64,000 bases of DNA from Hymenoscyphus infarciens (GCA_001414345.1 LLCB01000120.1:98613-162612); one strand, 5' to 3'; counted from the first letter of the stretch, positions 1-12,401 are shown. The notes: generated by a model from the sequence alone, not told the origin. Program-made: numbers and translations.

Positions 1-639
1 TAACCTACGATTATACCTCTTCTTATTAACCTTTAATAGCGCCTTTTAAATCTTATTCTAGCTCTATCTTTTATCTCTATCTCTATTAACACTATAAGTA
101 TTAAGATACGTATAGAGGAACCTAAGGCTAAAGCTCTTTACGGTGCTAAAGTAGCTATATTCGTAGATCTTATACTAAAGAATAGCTTCTAGCTCTTTAC
201 GCTCTTCTTATATAAGAAACTTTTAACGTTAAAGGCCTATCTTAAATCGTAACCTTTAGAGCCTCTAAGGCTTAATTACGAAGCCTTTATAATTTAATAT
301 ATATATTATACTTAAATTAGATAATCCTATATCTTTAAAGAGATATACTACTTATATATATAAAGTAGAAGTAGTCTTACTTTTTTTATACTAGTGAAGG
401 TTCTACCTTATATTAATTTAGAGCTTAAGAGTAGTATTAGAGACGTTAATATTATACTTACTTTTAAGAATATTATATATCTTTTAAATAGAGACTTCCT
501 TTTAGTATAACTCCTTTATAAACACTCTATATAGCTTTAAATTAATAAACTAACGTGGTATATTTAGGCTCTTATTATATACTTAAAATCGCTCTTTTTA
601 TACTTTCTACTATACTTAAAATTCTAAGATTATTACGCT

Positions 640-1036
640 ACGATACTACTACTAAGAATATCACACTTTAATAGATGTCTAGAGCTACTACTAGAGATTA
701 TTCTCTTTCTTCTTCTATTATCGTTAGTACTTGAATTTAAGAGAGGAGAGAGAGTATATATAGTAGTAGAATAGCACTTTTAAAAGAAGGAATAATATAG
801 AGTAGTATTTAAAGGAAGAAGCGACTAATTCGATTTATCTTAAGAGGTTCTACTACTAAAGATATTATACTTTAATAGATACTTAGAGCTACTACTAGAG
901 ATTATCTTCTTTCTTCTCTTATTATCGTTAGTACTTGAATTTGAGAAAGGAGAAGGAGTATATATAGTAGTAGAATAGTACTTTTAAAAGAAGGAATAAT
1001 AGAGAGTAGTATATAGTATTTAAAAGAAGAAGCGAT
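640..1036. repeat. tandem duplication, about 190 bp, two copies
   Basis: The segment starting near 640 recurs from about 844 with an offset of 204 bp at the left end and 211 bp at the right end, because the second copy carries a 7-bp insertion. Both copies hold the same landmarks (TTTAATAGAT, AGAGCTACTACTAGAGATTA, AGTACTTGAATTT, and an AGAAGCGA end). Differences are mainly transitions, so the duplication is older than at least part of the mutation. Confidence 0.75.
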
Positions 1037-1390
1037 ATAAGAGGGTTAGTATATAAAGTAAGTATACTTTTTAGCCTATAAAATAAATAGTACTAACCTT
1101 AATTAGGAAATTAGTATATAATTAAGAAAAGTAGCTAAAAGTGTTTAAATAATCTTAAATTAAGATTATTTAAGCTTTTAAAGTAAGCTAATTACTTTAA
1201 TATTAAGTGATCTAGAGTAATTAGTTTAAAAAAGGCCTAGTTTTAAGATATAATTTAGGAACTTATTATAGTAATAAAAGTTGATTTATATAGTCTTTTT
1301 GTATTATATATATATATCTCTTACTCTAATATATTTTAATTCAATGTTTAATGTCTTTTACGATTATTTATTAATTATATAACTTTTATA

Positions 1391-1553
1391 ATTTACGATT
1401 TACGATTTACGATTTACGATTTAGCCTCTAAAAAATCTACGTTTATTAATTTACAATTTACGATTTACGATTTAGCTTTAAAGGGCTATATACTTAGAAA
1501 TCTAAGCTTTATAATTTGCGATTTGCGATTTACGATTTACGATTTGCGATTTA
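1391..1553. repeat. heptamer TTTACGA/TTTGCGA arrays in three clusters
   Basis: Three clusters (about 1,391-1,422, 1,450-1,473 and 1,514-1,553) hold roughly 4, 3 and 5 full copies of TTTRCGA. Each is preceded by an AT run ending in TAA(T) and followed by TTTAG. The third cluster mixes TTTGCGA and TTTACGA, consistent with a TTTGCGA ancestor partly changed G to A. Confidence 0.8.
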
Positions 1554-1559
1554 GTCGTC

Positions 1560-3783
1560 GTTTCCGACTTTTGGTATATACGGGACGCCCTAAGAGCTTA
1601 CTTTAAGAGCGTACTAATTCACATCTGATTTAAAGAATTCAAAAACGTAAAGTTAGAAACGAAAAGTTAATAATATCGTAGATAGTAATAACTTAGCTAA
1701 GAGGTCACTATCCTTTCGAGAGTATACTAATTTGTATCTAAGTCGAATTTAAATAAAAAAAGAACTTCTAGCCTAGCTAGAAGTAAAAAGAAAGTAAGAC
1801 TCTAATCAGAGTTAGTAGGGTTTCAGCTAGTTAAAAGAGTTTATTACCGAAGTTATCAAGTTTTCGCTATCTAAAGTTTAAGACGACAAGAAGGGTATTT
1901 TCAGCTGGTTAAAGGCGAAGTTGTTTCTGAAGTTTGTCGAATTGTCTGAGTAAACGGGGACAATAAAAGGGGGAGTTTCGGCTAGTTAAAACAAAAGAGT
2001 TGTTGCCGAAGTTGTCAAAGTTGAAAACTGTTGTCCGAGTATCTAGGGACAATAAAAAGGGGTGGGGTTTCGGCTAGTCAAATGCGTTGTTGCCGAATGT
2101 TATCGTATTGTCCGAGTAACCAGGGATAACAAAAAGGGGTATAGTTTCAGGTACGACATTTATTAGTACTGTCGTAGGAACTGTGTTACTCAGGCCCGTA
2201 GGCCGCCTTGTTCTCTTTAGAGTACTTAAGGACTTATTCATCTTCTGATTTCAAAGAAAGAGTTGCTATTAGATTATAAGGAGTTTAGAGCTAAATCAGA
2301 TAAGAAGAGAGAAGGTGTTTTAAACTAAAGTGCTAATATTAATAGACGTAGTTATTTTTAAATATTTAGTACTTTAATGTCTCTTCTTATCTAAGGTTAT
2401 AATTCTAGCGTCTTTTAAGCATAGTAGACGCGTTTTAGAGCTAAGGTATATGTTCTATATATAAAAGAACCTTTCCGCTTCTAGTATCTCTCTAAGTATA
2501 GCTATACTCGAAAAGTAACCTTTTAAAGTCAGTAAAAGTTTCTTTAATATAATCTTCTTCTAATTCTACTTCTATCTCTTTTAGATAATATTTAGTTAGG
2601 ATTAATAGTAATAACTTAGCTAAGAGCTCGCTTCTAAGTTTTTATCTTAATAGAAAGCGTATTTTAACCGATTTATATCTAATTTAAGAGTTAGGAAGTA
2701 GTAGGAAGGTATTAGAGGTAGAGGCCTATAAGTGAAAGAGGTCTAAACGTAGGCTTTGAAAAGTAAAGGAGGGTTTAAACAAAGGTTTAAAAGAGGGTTA
2801 GATTAGAGAGGGTTTAGAGATAGGATTTTTAAGTTATTAACTTTAGAGTTTGCTTATAATTATATCTATCTCGTCTAACTAATTATTTATTCTTTATTTT
2901 ATACTACTATCTTATCTATATATCGTCTATATATTTCGTAATTAGGTGTATAAGTAAGAATCGGAGAGGGTTTAGAGAGTCTTTCGAAAAGAGGGGTAGC
3001 TCTAGAAGGTCGTTTAACACCTTATAGCGGAACTGGGTTCGATATTTCGAAGATATTAGTAGAGAGGGGGGGGGAGGGGTAAGAGTAGATTCAGAAGCCT
3101 TCGCGATAACTATAGTATATCGACTTATTTACTAAACCTGTATATAGTAGTCCTTATATAGAGAGGGTTATTAGAAGCCTCTGAAGCACTTAGCGTATTC
3201 CTGCTTCTTTAACGTATAAAACACGCTTTTTACTAGCTATCTAAAACCGATACTAAACTCTAATATCACTAGCTATTTAGGAGATCTCTGGAATCTCGGC
3301 TATTTAAGAATAATATTATAATAGACTAATTCAGGCCTAAAGCGAAATAAAAGTAATAAAAAGCTTAAAGAGATATTATAAATACCGTTACTAGCGAAGT
3401 TAAGTTTAGCCTTTTTATATAATAGTACGAAATATATACTATAGGAGAAGAGGTATATAGGAGTACGTTTAAGACTAAATAACGTATATAAATACTAGGC
3501 TCTAATATAGAAGAAAAGGCTAAACTAGCCTTTTCTAACTCTAGGAGAGTAGGCTACTATATATAAGAGGTTTAGACGATATAAAGAGATACGAAACCGA
3601 ATAACGATATACGTTAGCTAATATAAAAGCCTAAACCTTACGAAGTACGTCTAAAAGTCTAGATAGACGTATAGACGTATATAACCTTTCTAGATTAGAT
3701 AATATAAAACAACAACTACTGAAACCTTATATATATAGTATATACTATATTATCTCGGCTATATAGAACAGTATACTATTATA
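1560..3783 (-). mobile_element. element G: truncated non-autonomous LTR retroelement
   Basis: The right end is a 366-bp LTR (3,418-3,783) on the minus strand. Next to it, about 3,070-3,417 reads on the minus strand like the 5' leader of elements A and B. Further left, about 1,590-3,075 aligns along its length with the interior of element E (10,855-12,060) but is far more RIP-degraded. No second LTR or target-site duplication is seen on the left, so this copy is truncated. It shows that the E-type interior is a repeated family, not a unique insertion. Confidence 0.65.
3418..3783 (-). repeat. G-type LTR (366 bp)
   Basis: Begins TATAATAGTACG and ends TACTATTATA. It has the same 366-bp length as the solo LTR at 28,157-28,522, to which it is the reverse complement. 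Flanking pentamers do not match (TTTTA on the left, GAAGT on the right), so it is the retained 5' LTR of truncated element G and not a solo LTR. Confidence 0.8.
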
Positions 3784-3848
3784 GAAGTAAGAATAAATTT
3801 AATTTACTACTATACTTCTAGAAGAGCTTAAAACTATATTTATCTAAG

Positions 3849-4343
3849 TATAATAGCACGAAATACACACAACTATAGTAGAGGTATATAGGAGTATATA
3901 TAGTAGAATAACGTATATAGATACTAGGCACTAATATAGAAGAAAACAATAACTATCTCTCTTCTATACTAAATATAAACGTCTATATATAAGAGTTCAG
4001 AAGCTTCTAAATTCCGATAATAATAATAACTAAGCCCTGTCTAATATAGCTAATACTAAATAATAAGAGCTAAAAAGCTAAATATATAACCTCTAATCCT
4101 TCGAAAAGCTAAATATATAACATCTAAACCTTAATCCCTTCTATATATAAATGTCGGATATTAATACCTTTAGCACTTCGCTTATATAAGTATCAGTTAT
4201 TCATAATCTTAGCCCTAGAGGTATCAGGGGTATCGGCACTGCTCAGGGGTATCGGCAGTTTCACAAATGCCGACAATTCAGGATAGTGCTATTATATAAT
4301 AATCCAGCTGTTATATAATAATCCAGGATAGCGTGCTATTACA
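3849..4343 (-). repeat. solo LTR of A family (495 bp), TSD CTAAG
   Basis: Reverse complement of the element A LTR, running TATAATAGCACG to GTGCTATTACA, flanked by a perfect CTAAG duplication at 3,844-3,848 and 4,344-4,348. It is 18 bp longer than the 477-bp A LTRs because an 18-bp segment around TATATAATAATCCAG is duplicated near 4,300-4,327. The clean duplication with nothing between marks a solo LTR left by LTR-LTR recombination. It is less mutated than its surroundings. Confidence 0.9.
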
Positions 4344-4348
4344 CTAAG

Positions 4349-7300
4349 ATATAAGTTTAATACTATTAATTAGTTTAATAGCTATAAAGAGATATTAACT
4401 TACCTCTAAAACATTACTATTAGCTCTTACTTATACTAAGAAGCTTATATTTAATATTAAGACCTTATTATATTAAAAATAAAAACTTTTTATAACTTCT
4501 ATACTAAGTTCTAATAACTTATAAATAAAGCTAAAGTTCTCTTATAAGACTAGGTAGAAGACTTATAGAATAAGTTAACCCTTATACTATACTAATCTCT
4601 TATTATTACTAAGTTTTAAGCTAAGAGAGATATAGACTCCTTTTATAATCTTATAAGTAGTATTAATAGTAACCTTTAAAATCTTACTTCTTAAAGAGTA
4701 TAAGTAATAAACTTTCCTCCTACCTTAAACCTATATATACCTACTTCTATACCTACTAGCTCTTCTTCTTCTATAGCCTCTTTTATCTCTCTTAAACGCT
4801 CTAATACTCTTACTATAAATAACTACTTAACTCTAAGACTATTAGATAAGTACTTTAACTATAATAAGCCTAGTTATTATATTAAGAATTATTTAAAGCT
4901 AAAGATATATAAAGTTAACTTTAAAAAGCTTAAAAGAAAAGATACTAACTTAGAGTTAAGAAATAAAGAAGCTTAAAAGAAGACTTCTTTTTAAATAAAT
5001 ATAAGATTAATCTTTCTAAGATTAATCTATAGTTATTAATTAGTAGAAAAGCGTTTACTTTACTTAGTATAATAACTATTAATAGATTTAGTATATAAAC
5101 TACTACTCTTAGTAACCTTAGAGTAAATACTTTTTCTTTTATAAATATATAACTCGGTTATAACCTTATAAAGTTCTATAGTTTAAAGACTAAAAGACTT
5201 CCTATCTCTATTAAGATTTATAGATATAATAAAGAAATTAGAAGTAAAGCTATATATTATCTCTTTTTAAATTATATCTTAGATAGCTATAAATTCTTTA
5301 ATATATTATTTATTCTCTTAGACTTAGGTTTATATAATATTATTCTTAGCTAAAAGTTCTTTAAGTACTTTTATATTAATATTAATATAACTTATTAGAA
5401 ACTACTCTAGTCTAATAATCTTAAGCCTTACTTCTCTACTTAATAGCTAACTCTTCTCTCTTAAGATACTATATAACTAAAAGACTCTATACTCTCTTAC
5501 TAGAATAAAGCTAATACTTATAACTAAGCTATAGAAATAGATAAATAATACTAATAAGATACAAAGCTCTTAGAGCTTATAGATTACCTTAAAATTAATA
5601 CTATAACCTTAGCTAGTTATACTCTAACTATATATAGTAGAGGAGGCTATAAGTCCTTAATATAAGTAAAATACTAAGTTATAAAGAAAGAACTTAAAAA
5701 CGTTATAAAGAAGGTGCTTACTCTAGTATACTATTAGAAACCCTTTATTTTAAAGAAGTTAGACCTTATTATTAATATTTTAGCTATTTTAGTTATAGAA
5801 ATATATTATTACTTACTTTAAAAGAATAGTAAGATGTTTACTATAAGTATATATAAAATTAATATTATTATAGCTAATTAAGAACTAGATATAGCCTCTA
5901 ATATTACTCTTTCTAATAAGTACTAGGACTTTAAAGAGGTATTTTCTAAAGCTATCTTAGACACTCTTCTATCTTATTAATACTATAACTATAAGATTAA
6001 TCTTAAAGGTCTAAATACCTTTAAATATTTTCTTCTATATAAGATATTTATAAAAGAGTTATTAGCTATAAAGGAATATATCTTAGAGAATCTCTATAAA
6101 GGGTTTATTAAATATAGCTAGTTCTCTTTTACTACTCTTATTCTATTTATAAAGAAAGTAAATAAAAGACTACGTTTTTATATTAACTTCTAAAAACTTA
6201 ATAATCTTATTTAAAAAGACTACTATTTATTACCTCTAATTAATAAAACGCTTATATATATTAGTTAAGTATATATTTTTACTAAGCTAGATATCTAATA
6301 AGCCTTCTACTATATATAAATAGATCTAGATACTAAGGAATTAACTACTTTTTATACCTATTATAGAATATATAAATATAAGATCTTATTATTTAGTTTA
6401 ATAAATAGCTTATCTACTTACTAGTACTATATAAATAACGTCTTATTTAACTATCTAGATAACCTCTACTCTACTTACTTAAATAATATCCTTATTTACT
6501 TATTAAACGTCTTTAAATATAAAGAGTATATATAAAAAGTCTTTTAACGTCTTAAGAATACTAAGTTATAAGTTAATATTAAGAAGTATAAGTTTAATAT
6601 TAAGAAGATAAAATATCTTAGGTTTATTATTAGTACTAATAGTATTAAAGTAGACTCTAAAAAGGTCTTAGTAGTATAGAAATAATAAGCTTTAAAGATA
6701 GTAAAAGGTATTTAAAGCTTTCTTAGTTTCTATAACTTCTACTAAAGGTTTATCTAGAACTATAGTATAATTATAAAGCCCTTAGTATACCTAATATAGA
6801 ATAATATACTTTTTAATTTTAATAAGGAGTATAAAGAAGTGTTTAAAGACCTAAAAGTAGTACTTACCTTTATACTAATTCTCTACTACTACTCTTCTAA
6901 CCTCTCTACTATAATTAAGATAGATACTTTAGATAGAATTATTACTAGAGTATTATAATAATAATAAGCTAATAGAGAATAGTACTTTATAGCCTACTTT
7001 AGTAAGACTATATCTCTAGCTAAGTATAACTATAAAATATATAATAAAGAGCTACTTACTATTATATATATACTTATAAAATAGAGACTAGAACTATAAA
7101 GCACTTATTTAAAAATCTATATTTATACTAATCATAAGACGCTTAAGTACTTTATAACTACTAAGTAACTTACTACCTATTAAGTAAGATAGACTAAAGC
7201 CTTAGCTAAGTACTATTTTATTATTATATTCTATTTAGAGTATAAAAATAGTAAGATAAATGTTTTAACTTATAAAGTAAATAAGATATACTTATAAAAG

Positions 7301-9020
7301 AAACTTAAAGAGTAGTACTAGACCTATATACTCCTAATAAAGGAATAAGTTAATATAGAAGTACTTAAAGACCTAGGAGTTAAAATAAGCTTAATTATAC
7401 TAGCTCTAGTTAATAATAACTACTTCTAAGAATTATTTATACTTTTAAAACAAATCTACTAAGTAAACAAGGATACTACAACACTTTAAGCTATATAAGT
7501 ATAAGCTAAAACTAATACTAATTCCTTATATACCTTAGAGGAAGGCCTTTTACTTTACTAAAACTACTTAGTAGTATTAGATATAGATATACTAAGAATA
7601 GACCTAATTTATAAGGCTTATAATTAGATACTTTTAGCTTATTTAAGAAGAGATAAGACCTATTAAATTCTATGTTTAAGATATATCTAGTAAAATATAA
7701 AAGCTAATATTATAAGATATATATAAAACTATTATAAATATAGAAAAGTAGACGTTCTTTAAAATAAAACACCTAGCTATCTATATCTACTCTTAGTACT
7801 ACTACGTATATAATAATATATAGCTATAGATTTTAAGTCCTTTCTAGTTAATAAGTATAGTTATAATAATATATTTATAGTAATAGACTACTTATCTAAG
7901 TAGTTTATTTTAATACCTTATTATAAGAATATTACTTCTAAACAGATAGTAAAGTTATATATTAAACACGTTCTATAATATTATAAGATTCTAGAAAGTA
8001 TAATATTAGATAGAAGCTCTTACTTTATTACTATATTCTAAAGAGAGTTTACTTAAATCCTAAGTATTTAGCTTTAACTCTTAACTATAAACTACGCTTA
8101 AATAGATAGCTAGACTAAGATTATAAATTAATACCTTAATTAGTACTTATAGCTATATATTAATTATTATTATACTAATTAGTCTAAGATCCTTCTAATA
8201 ATAGACTATATATAGTTAGTACTACCTTATAGTATTATTAGAATATCGCCTTTTAAGTTATAAAAGAGATATATACTAAGAACCTCGTTTAACTAGCAAA
8301 TACTAGAACTAGCTAATATAAAAGAACAACTATTATAAGAAGAGGCTATAGTAGTTATAAAGATAATCTAAGAGGTCTTAGACGTTAGCTAAGTAAATAT
8401 ATTAAAAGCTTAATAAAAGAAGGAATAAGATATAAATAGATATAAATAAGACGTTGATTTTAAAGTAAGAGATATAGTCTTTATTATAATAAAGGACTAA
8501 GTAACTTAATAACTAAGCTAAAAGCTAGACTACTAGATAGCTAGCTCTTTTAAGATCTTTAAAGAAGTAGGTTCTACTTTCTAATTATAACTACTAGCTT
8601 CTATTAAAGTTTATCTTATCTTTACTCCTAAAAAGTTATATAAAGCTATAGACGATCCCTTACTAGGATAAGTAGTTATACTATCTCTACTAATTATTAT
8701 AAATAAAGAAGAGGAATAGAAGGTTAAAGAAATACTAGCTAATAAGAAGAGATAGTAGTCTCTTTATTATTAAATTAAGTAGAAAGGCTATAATAAAGAC
8801 CTTAATTAGTATCTAGCTTAATAACTAATATATATGCTATAACTAGTAGAGAGGTTCTATTTAAAGAAGCTAAAAATAACTAGTCTCCTAGAAGCTCTTC
8901 TGCTATAGAAAGCAGTATATAAGGCTAAGAGAGAGGATTATAGTAAGTTAGAGCTTAATACTCTTATATTAAAAGAGGATAAAGCTACTTAGTTATAAGA
9001 AGCTCTTTTAAAAGAGGGGT
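4349..9020 (+). pseudogene. element C: degenerate Ty3/Gypsy chromovirus gag-pol
   Basis: This stretch reads left to right as gag then pol, broken by many TAA/TAG codons. A CCHC zinc knuckle lies at 4,851-4,892 with its three Cys codons and its His codon all turned to Tyr, keeping the C-x2-C-x4-H-x4-C spacing. The reverse transcriptase catalytic box is at 6,476-6,487 and reads YLNN where active enzymes have YxDD; both Asp are lost by G-to-A change. RNase H begins near 6,913 and its end (HKTLKYF-like) is near 7,130-7,250. Integrase is visible around 7,860-8,250 with an Asp codon at 7,886-7,888. A chromodomain lies at about 8,712-8,826. No 5' LTR was found; a solo LTR sits directly upstream. Confidence 0.85.
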
Positions 9021-9022
9021 AG

Positions 9023-9204
9023 TATAATAGTCTTAGTTATATACGTTACTTATATAACTAGGTTAGCCTAAGGCTTTACTAAGGCTTTGCTTAATATATA
9101 CTAGAGTATCTATACTCTTCGCTTTTCTCTTTAGTTTAGTTTTCCTTAATATTAGATACTATTCTATAAGCACTCTCTTTATATATTTATAGAGAGCTGT
9201 TATA
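9023..9204 (+). repeat. possible 3' LTR of element C
   Basis: A purine-rich run (AAAAGAGGGGTAG) ends just before TATAATAGTCTTAG, the usual start of LTRs in this window, and TGTTATA at 9,198-9,204 could be the end. No partner copy or target-site duplication was found, so the right boundary is a guess. A 9-bp AGTATTAGA triplication follows directly. Confidence 0.4.
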
Positions 9205-10027
9205 AGTATTAGAAGTATTAGAAGTATTAGAAGTAAATAGATATATATATATATATATATTATTATATAACTTTATAAGAAACGTTTCTAATTATTTCTA
9301 AGTTCTATTTTTATTTTCTATCTCTAATCCTAGACTATTCTACTAGTATTTAAAAGTTTTTTCTATTAATAAGATAACGTATTTAGAAGTCTAGTTAGAA
9401 ACTACTTTTATTTTAGTTATAATTCTACTAAAATTTAGTTAGCTTTGAACTATTATTCTACTAGACTAATTTAGAAGTACTAAGATATAAAATTCTAAAA
9501 TAACTGAAATTATAAGAAATTAAAGCTATTTTGTAATTTATTCTATATATAGTCGTAATAGTAATAGCTCTCTTTTGACTACTTTTTTTTACTCTCTTAT
9601 ACTCTTTTATATTCTTAATAACTTCTATCTTATAAGATATTTTCTAATATAGAAACTTATTTCTATAAATTTTACTAGCTTAAAGTTTAATATATTTAAG
9701 ATAGTTATACTTCTCTAGAAAATATATTACGTAAAAAGAAGAAGAAAAGAATATAAAAGTAATAGAGAAAGTAGTAGAAGTAGATAGAAGAAACTTCGCT
9801 TATAAGCTATACTTATATTATAAACTAATTTATACTAAAAATAACTATCTTTCTACTAGAGTCTTCTATATATAAAGTAATAGATAAATTATTATTAAAT
9901 ATCTATATTATTATCTATTTTAATATAGTTTAGAGAATAAGAGAATAATTTAATTATTTAGTTTTATTAAAGCCAGAAATATAAAATTAGTACTATATTA
10001 TACTAATATATATAATATATATAGAGT
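9205..10027. other. RIP-degraded AT-rich DNA, no gene seen
   Basis: Holds a short tandem array of AGTATTAGA (about 9,205-9,235), an AT dinucleotide run at about 9,240-9,272, and otherwise featureless TA-rich sequence up to the target-site duplication of element F. I see no coding remnant here. Confidence 0.6.
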
Positions 10028-10032
10028 CTACT

Positions 10033-10192
10033 TATTAGTATAACTTATAGTTATAAAAGCGATATAAAAAGAGTTATATATTCGTTTATATATACTAAGT
10101 AAAGCTAGCTACGATGTCTACTTAAATAGTTCTTAAGTAAGAAGGTTATATACTTTAAGCTAAATAGCTATTCACTTCTAAATATACTAATA
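10033..10192 (-). repeat. F LTR, left copy (160 bp), TSD CTACT
   Basis: Runs TATTAGTATAAC to ATATACTAATA and matches 19,479-19,638 over its whole length. The outer flank is CTACT (10,028-10,032). For this minus-strand element it is the 3' LTR. A purine-rich stretch on the minus strand (complement of 10,193-10,210) could be the polypurine tract. Confidence 0.85.
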
Positions 10193-10226
10193 CTAGCACT
10201 TCTTTAAAACAACAGAAGTTAGTATC

Positions 10227-10485
10227 TGTAATAACAAGGCAGGAGTAGAGTAGAGAAGTAGTCTATTCGTAGTTATTAACACGAAAACTAAAGGTAAAGA
10301 GTAAAGACAGCTCTAAACAATACTAATATATAAGAGGTACGAAACCGAATAACGACATATATTAGCTAATATAAAAGCCCGAACCTACGTAACCTTCCTA
10401 AAACAGATAATATAAGACAATAACTACTGAAACCTTATATATAGCAGGTACTCCTAGCTATCTAAGATAACAGCATACTGTTATA
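10227..10485 (-). repeat. E LTR, left (3') copy, 259 bp
   Basis: Starts TGTAATAACAAGG and ends GCATACTGTTATA. It keeps original bases (TG start, CA steps) at several places where the right copy has TA, so the two copies have diverged mainly by transitions. TSD GTATC lies at 10,222-10,226. Confidence 0.88.
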
Positions 10486-10739
10486 TCCCCCTCTCTTAAA
10501 AAAGACTCGTCCCAAGTCTTCTATCTCTTATCGTTTAGGGCTGAATCAAGATACTATAGTATCATTGTCAAGGTCGAAGCATTTATCGTATTTATTAACT
10601 TTATCATAAGCGAGAAGTTAAGATGTCAGTACCGAATCGTATTCGTTGATGCTTATAAAGAGACTTCGTTTTCAATCCTTTAATATCAAAGTAAGCAATC
10701 GTGTTCGCTAAAAGAGTGTAGTCCGATCCTGTCTGGCAG

Positions 10740-10805
10740 GTTGGAAGGCTAAAGTTCAAAGTTCAAAAAGTGTAAAATTCAAAAAGTTCAAAAAGTTCAA
10801 AACAG
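10740..10805. repeat. short AAAGTTCAAA-type tandem repeats
   Basis: About six imperfect copies of (A)AAAGTTCA lie within the interior of element E. They are not seen in the homologous part of element G, so they may be specific to this copy. Confidence 0.6.
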
Positions 10806-11235
10806 AGTCGGAGGCGAATTCAGAGTAGAGTCGGAAGTCGTTCGGTTGAGAGCCAGTGATAACTCAGTTAAGAGCTCACTTCGAGAGCGTACCGATTCGC
10901 ATCCGATTCGAATTCGAATGAAACTTCTGGGTCCGGCCAGAAGTAAAAGAAAGTAAGAAAGTAAAGAATGTAAGACTCTGTACTAGAGTCGGTGGGGTTT
11001 CGGATGGTCAAAGGCGAAGTTGTTTCCGAAGTTGTCGAAGTTTAAATTGTTGTCCGAGTATCCGGGGACAATAAAAGGGATGGTTTCGGCTGGTCAAAAG
11101 AGTTGTTGCCGAAAGTTGAAAATGCTGTCCGAGGTTCAGGACAACAAAAAAAAGGAGCAGTTTCGGCTGGTCAAATGAAATTGATGCCGAAGTTGTCGTA
11201 TTGCCTTGTTCCCTTCGAGGTACTTAAGGACTTAA

Positions 11236-11573
11236 TCATCTTCCGATTTCGAAGAAGAGTCGCTGTCGTATCGTAGGGAGCTCGGAGCTGGATGGGTATT
11301 CTGAACCGAAGTGTTTCTCAGCAAAGTTGTAATTCCAGCGTCTCTTAAGTGTAGCAGACGCGTTTCGGAGCTGAGGTGTGTGTCCTACATATAGAAGAAC
11401 CGTTCCGATTCTGGTATCTCTCCGAGTATGGCCGTACTCGAAAAGCGACCTTTTGAAGTCGATAAAAGTTTCTTCAGCGTATTCTTCTCCTAATTCCACT
11501 TCCATCTCTTTCAACCTTTGTACCGGCGGGGACTCGGTCTGTAATCGTAGTCTTTTGAATGTTCGCTAGTAGA
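11236..11573 (-). pseudogene. open coding fragment inside element E
   Basis: On the minus strand a frame of about 112 codons runs from just after a TAG near 11,573 to the stop at 11,236; the stretch from the ATG at 11,514 is 92 codons. It is rich in charged residues (for example KEMEVELGEEY and TLKRRWNYNF). I do not recognise a domain. The same stretch occurs, heavily mutated and with an insertion near 2,318-2,400, in element G. It is not gag, protease, reverse transcriptase or integrase, so a captured piece of a cellular gene is possible, but chance openness cannot be excluded. Confidence 0.35.
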
Positions 11574-12060
11574 GGGAAGTTTAGAGTAGAGTTGGATGAT
11601 GTTCGGTCGGGACTGACAAAGATAGCGATAACTTAGCTAAGAGCTCGCTTCTGAGTTTCGTCCTAAAGGAAAGTGTATTTCGACCGATTCGTATCCGATT
11701 CGAGGGAAGTGGTGGGAAGGCATTAGGGGTAGCGGTGTCCCTTAAGCGAAAGAGGTCTGAATTAGGGCTTTTTAAAAGTAAAGGAGGGTTCGAATAAGAG
11801 TCGGATCAGTGAGAGTTTAGAGGTAGGATTTTAACTTCGAAGTTCGCTTATAATTTTATCCTCTATCTCTTTAACTAATCGTTTTATCCTTTATATGCCT
11901 TTTACCTCTATCTCGTCCGCCTATTATCCGTATATTATCTGAATTTGTTTCGACGTACGGTTACGGGTTAGAGAGGGTTTAGAGAGTCTTTTAAAAAGGG
12001 GAGTAGCCCTAGAAGGTCGTTTAACGCCTTATAGCAGAACTGTCGATATAAAGTCGAAAA

Positions 12061-12260
12061 AGGGGGGGGGGGGATCCGAAGATACTAGAAGGGGGTCCGT
12101 AGACGCTAGAGAGGAGGATCTAAAGATGCTAGAAGAGAGGATCCGAAAATGCTAGAGAGAGAGGATCCGAAGATGCTAGAGAGGGGTTAGATACCAGAAG
12201 GGGGTCTAATGCTAGAGAGGGGTTAGATACTAGAAGAAGAGGATCTAAAGCTAGAGAGGG
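12061..12260. repeat. G-tract and GATCCGAAGATGCTAGAGAG minisatellite in E leader
   Basis: A run of twelve or so G at about 12,061-12,073 is followed by seven or more degenerate units of GGATCCGAAGATGCTAGAGA alternating with GGGGTTAGATACTAGAAG. The reverse complement of a shorter version occurs in the 5' leader of element D (about 14,045-14,095), followed there by a CT dinucleotide run. It appears to be a variable leader repeat of this family. Confidence 0.7.
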
Positions 12261-12401
12261 GTCTTAAGCTTAGTATCGATTTAAGAGTCGCTAGCGAGGG
12301 GTCTAAGAAGCCGTTTAAAAGGGTTCGTAGAGTTAGTAGTAGAGAGGCTAGAATAGAAGTAAGATTAAGAAGCCTAATAAAAAGAGTAATCTTTAGTTTA
12401 A

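Larger units (their letters stand above)
1..1560. other. RIP-degraded AT-rich DNA, unassigned
   Basis: No gene is visible. The sequence is dominated by TA steps with almost no CA or TG, as expected after repeat-induced point mutation. It contains a tandem duplication (about 640-825 and 844-1,036) and, at 1,391-1,553, clusters of a 7-bp motif, both listed separately. I could not match it to the retroelements further right, so its origin is open. Confidence 0.7.

Noticed and set aside
1391..1553. Telomere or CRISPR-like array
   Set aside because: The heptamer is not TTAGGG and there are no spacers of constant length between repeats; it is a simple clustered repeat.
11378..11569. 63-codon plus-strand frame opposite the element E fragment
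   Set aside because: Shadow of the longer minus-strand frame, with no protein-like features.
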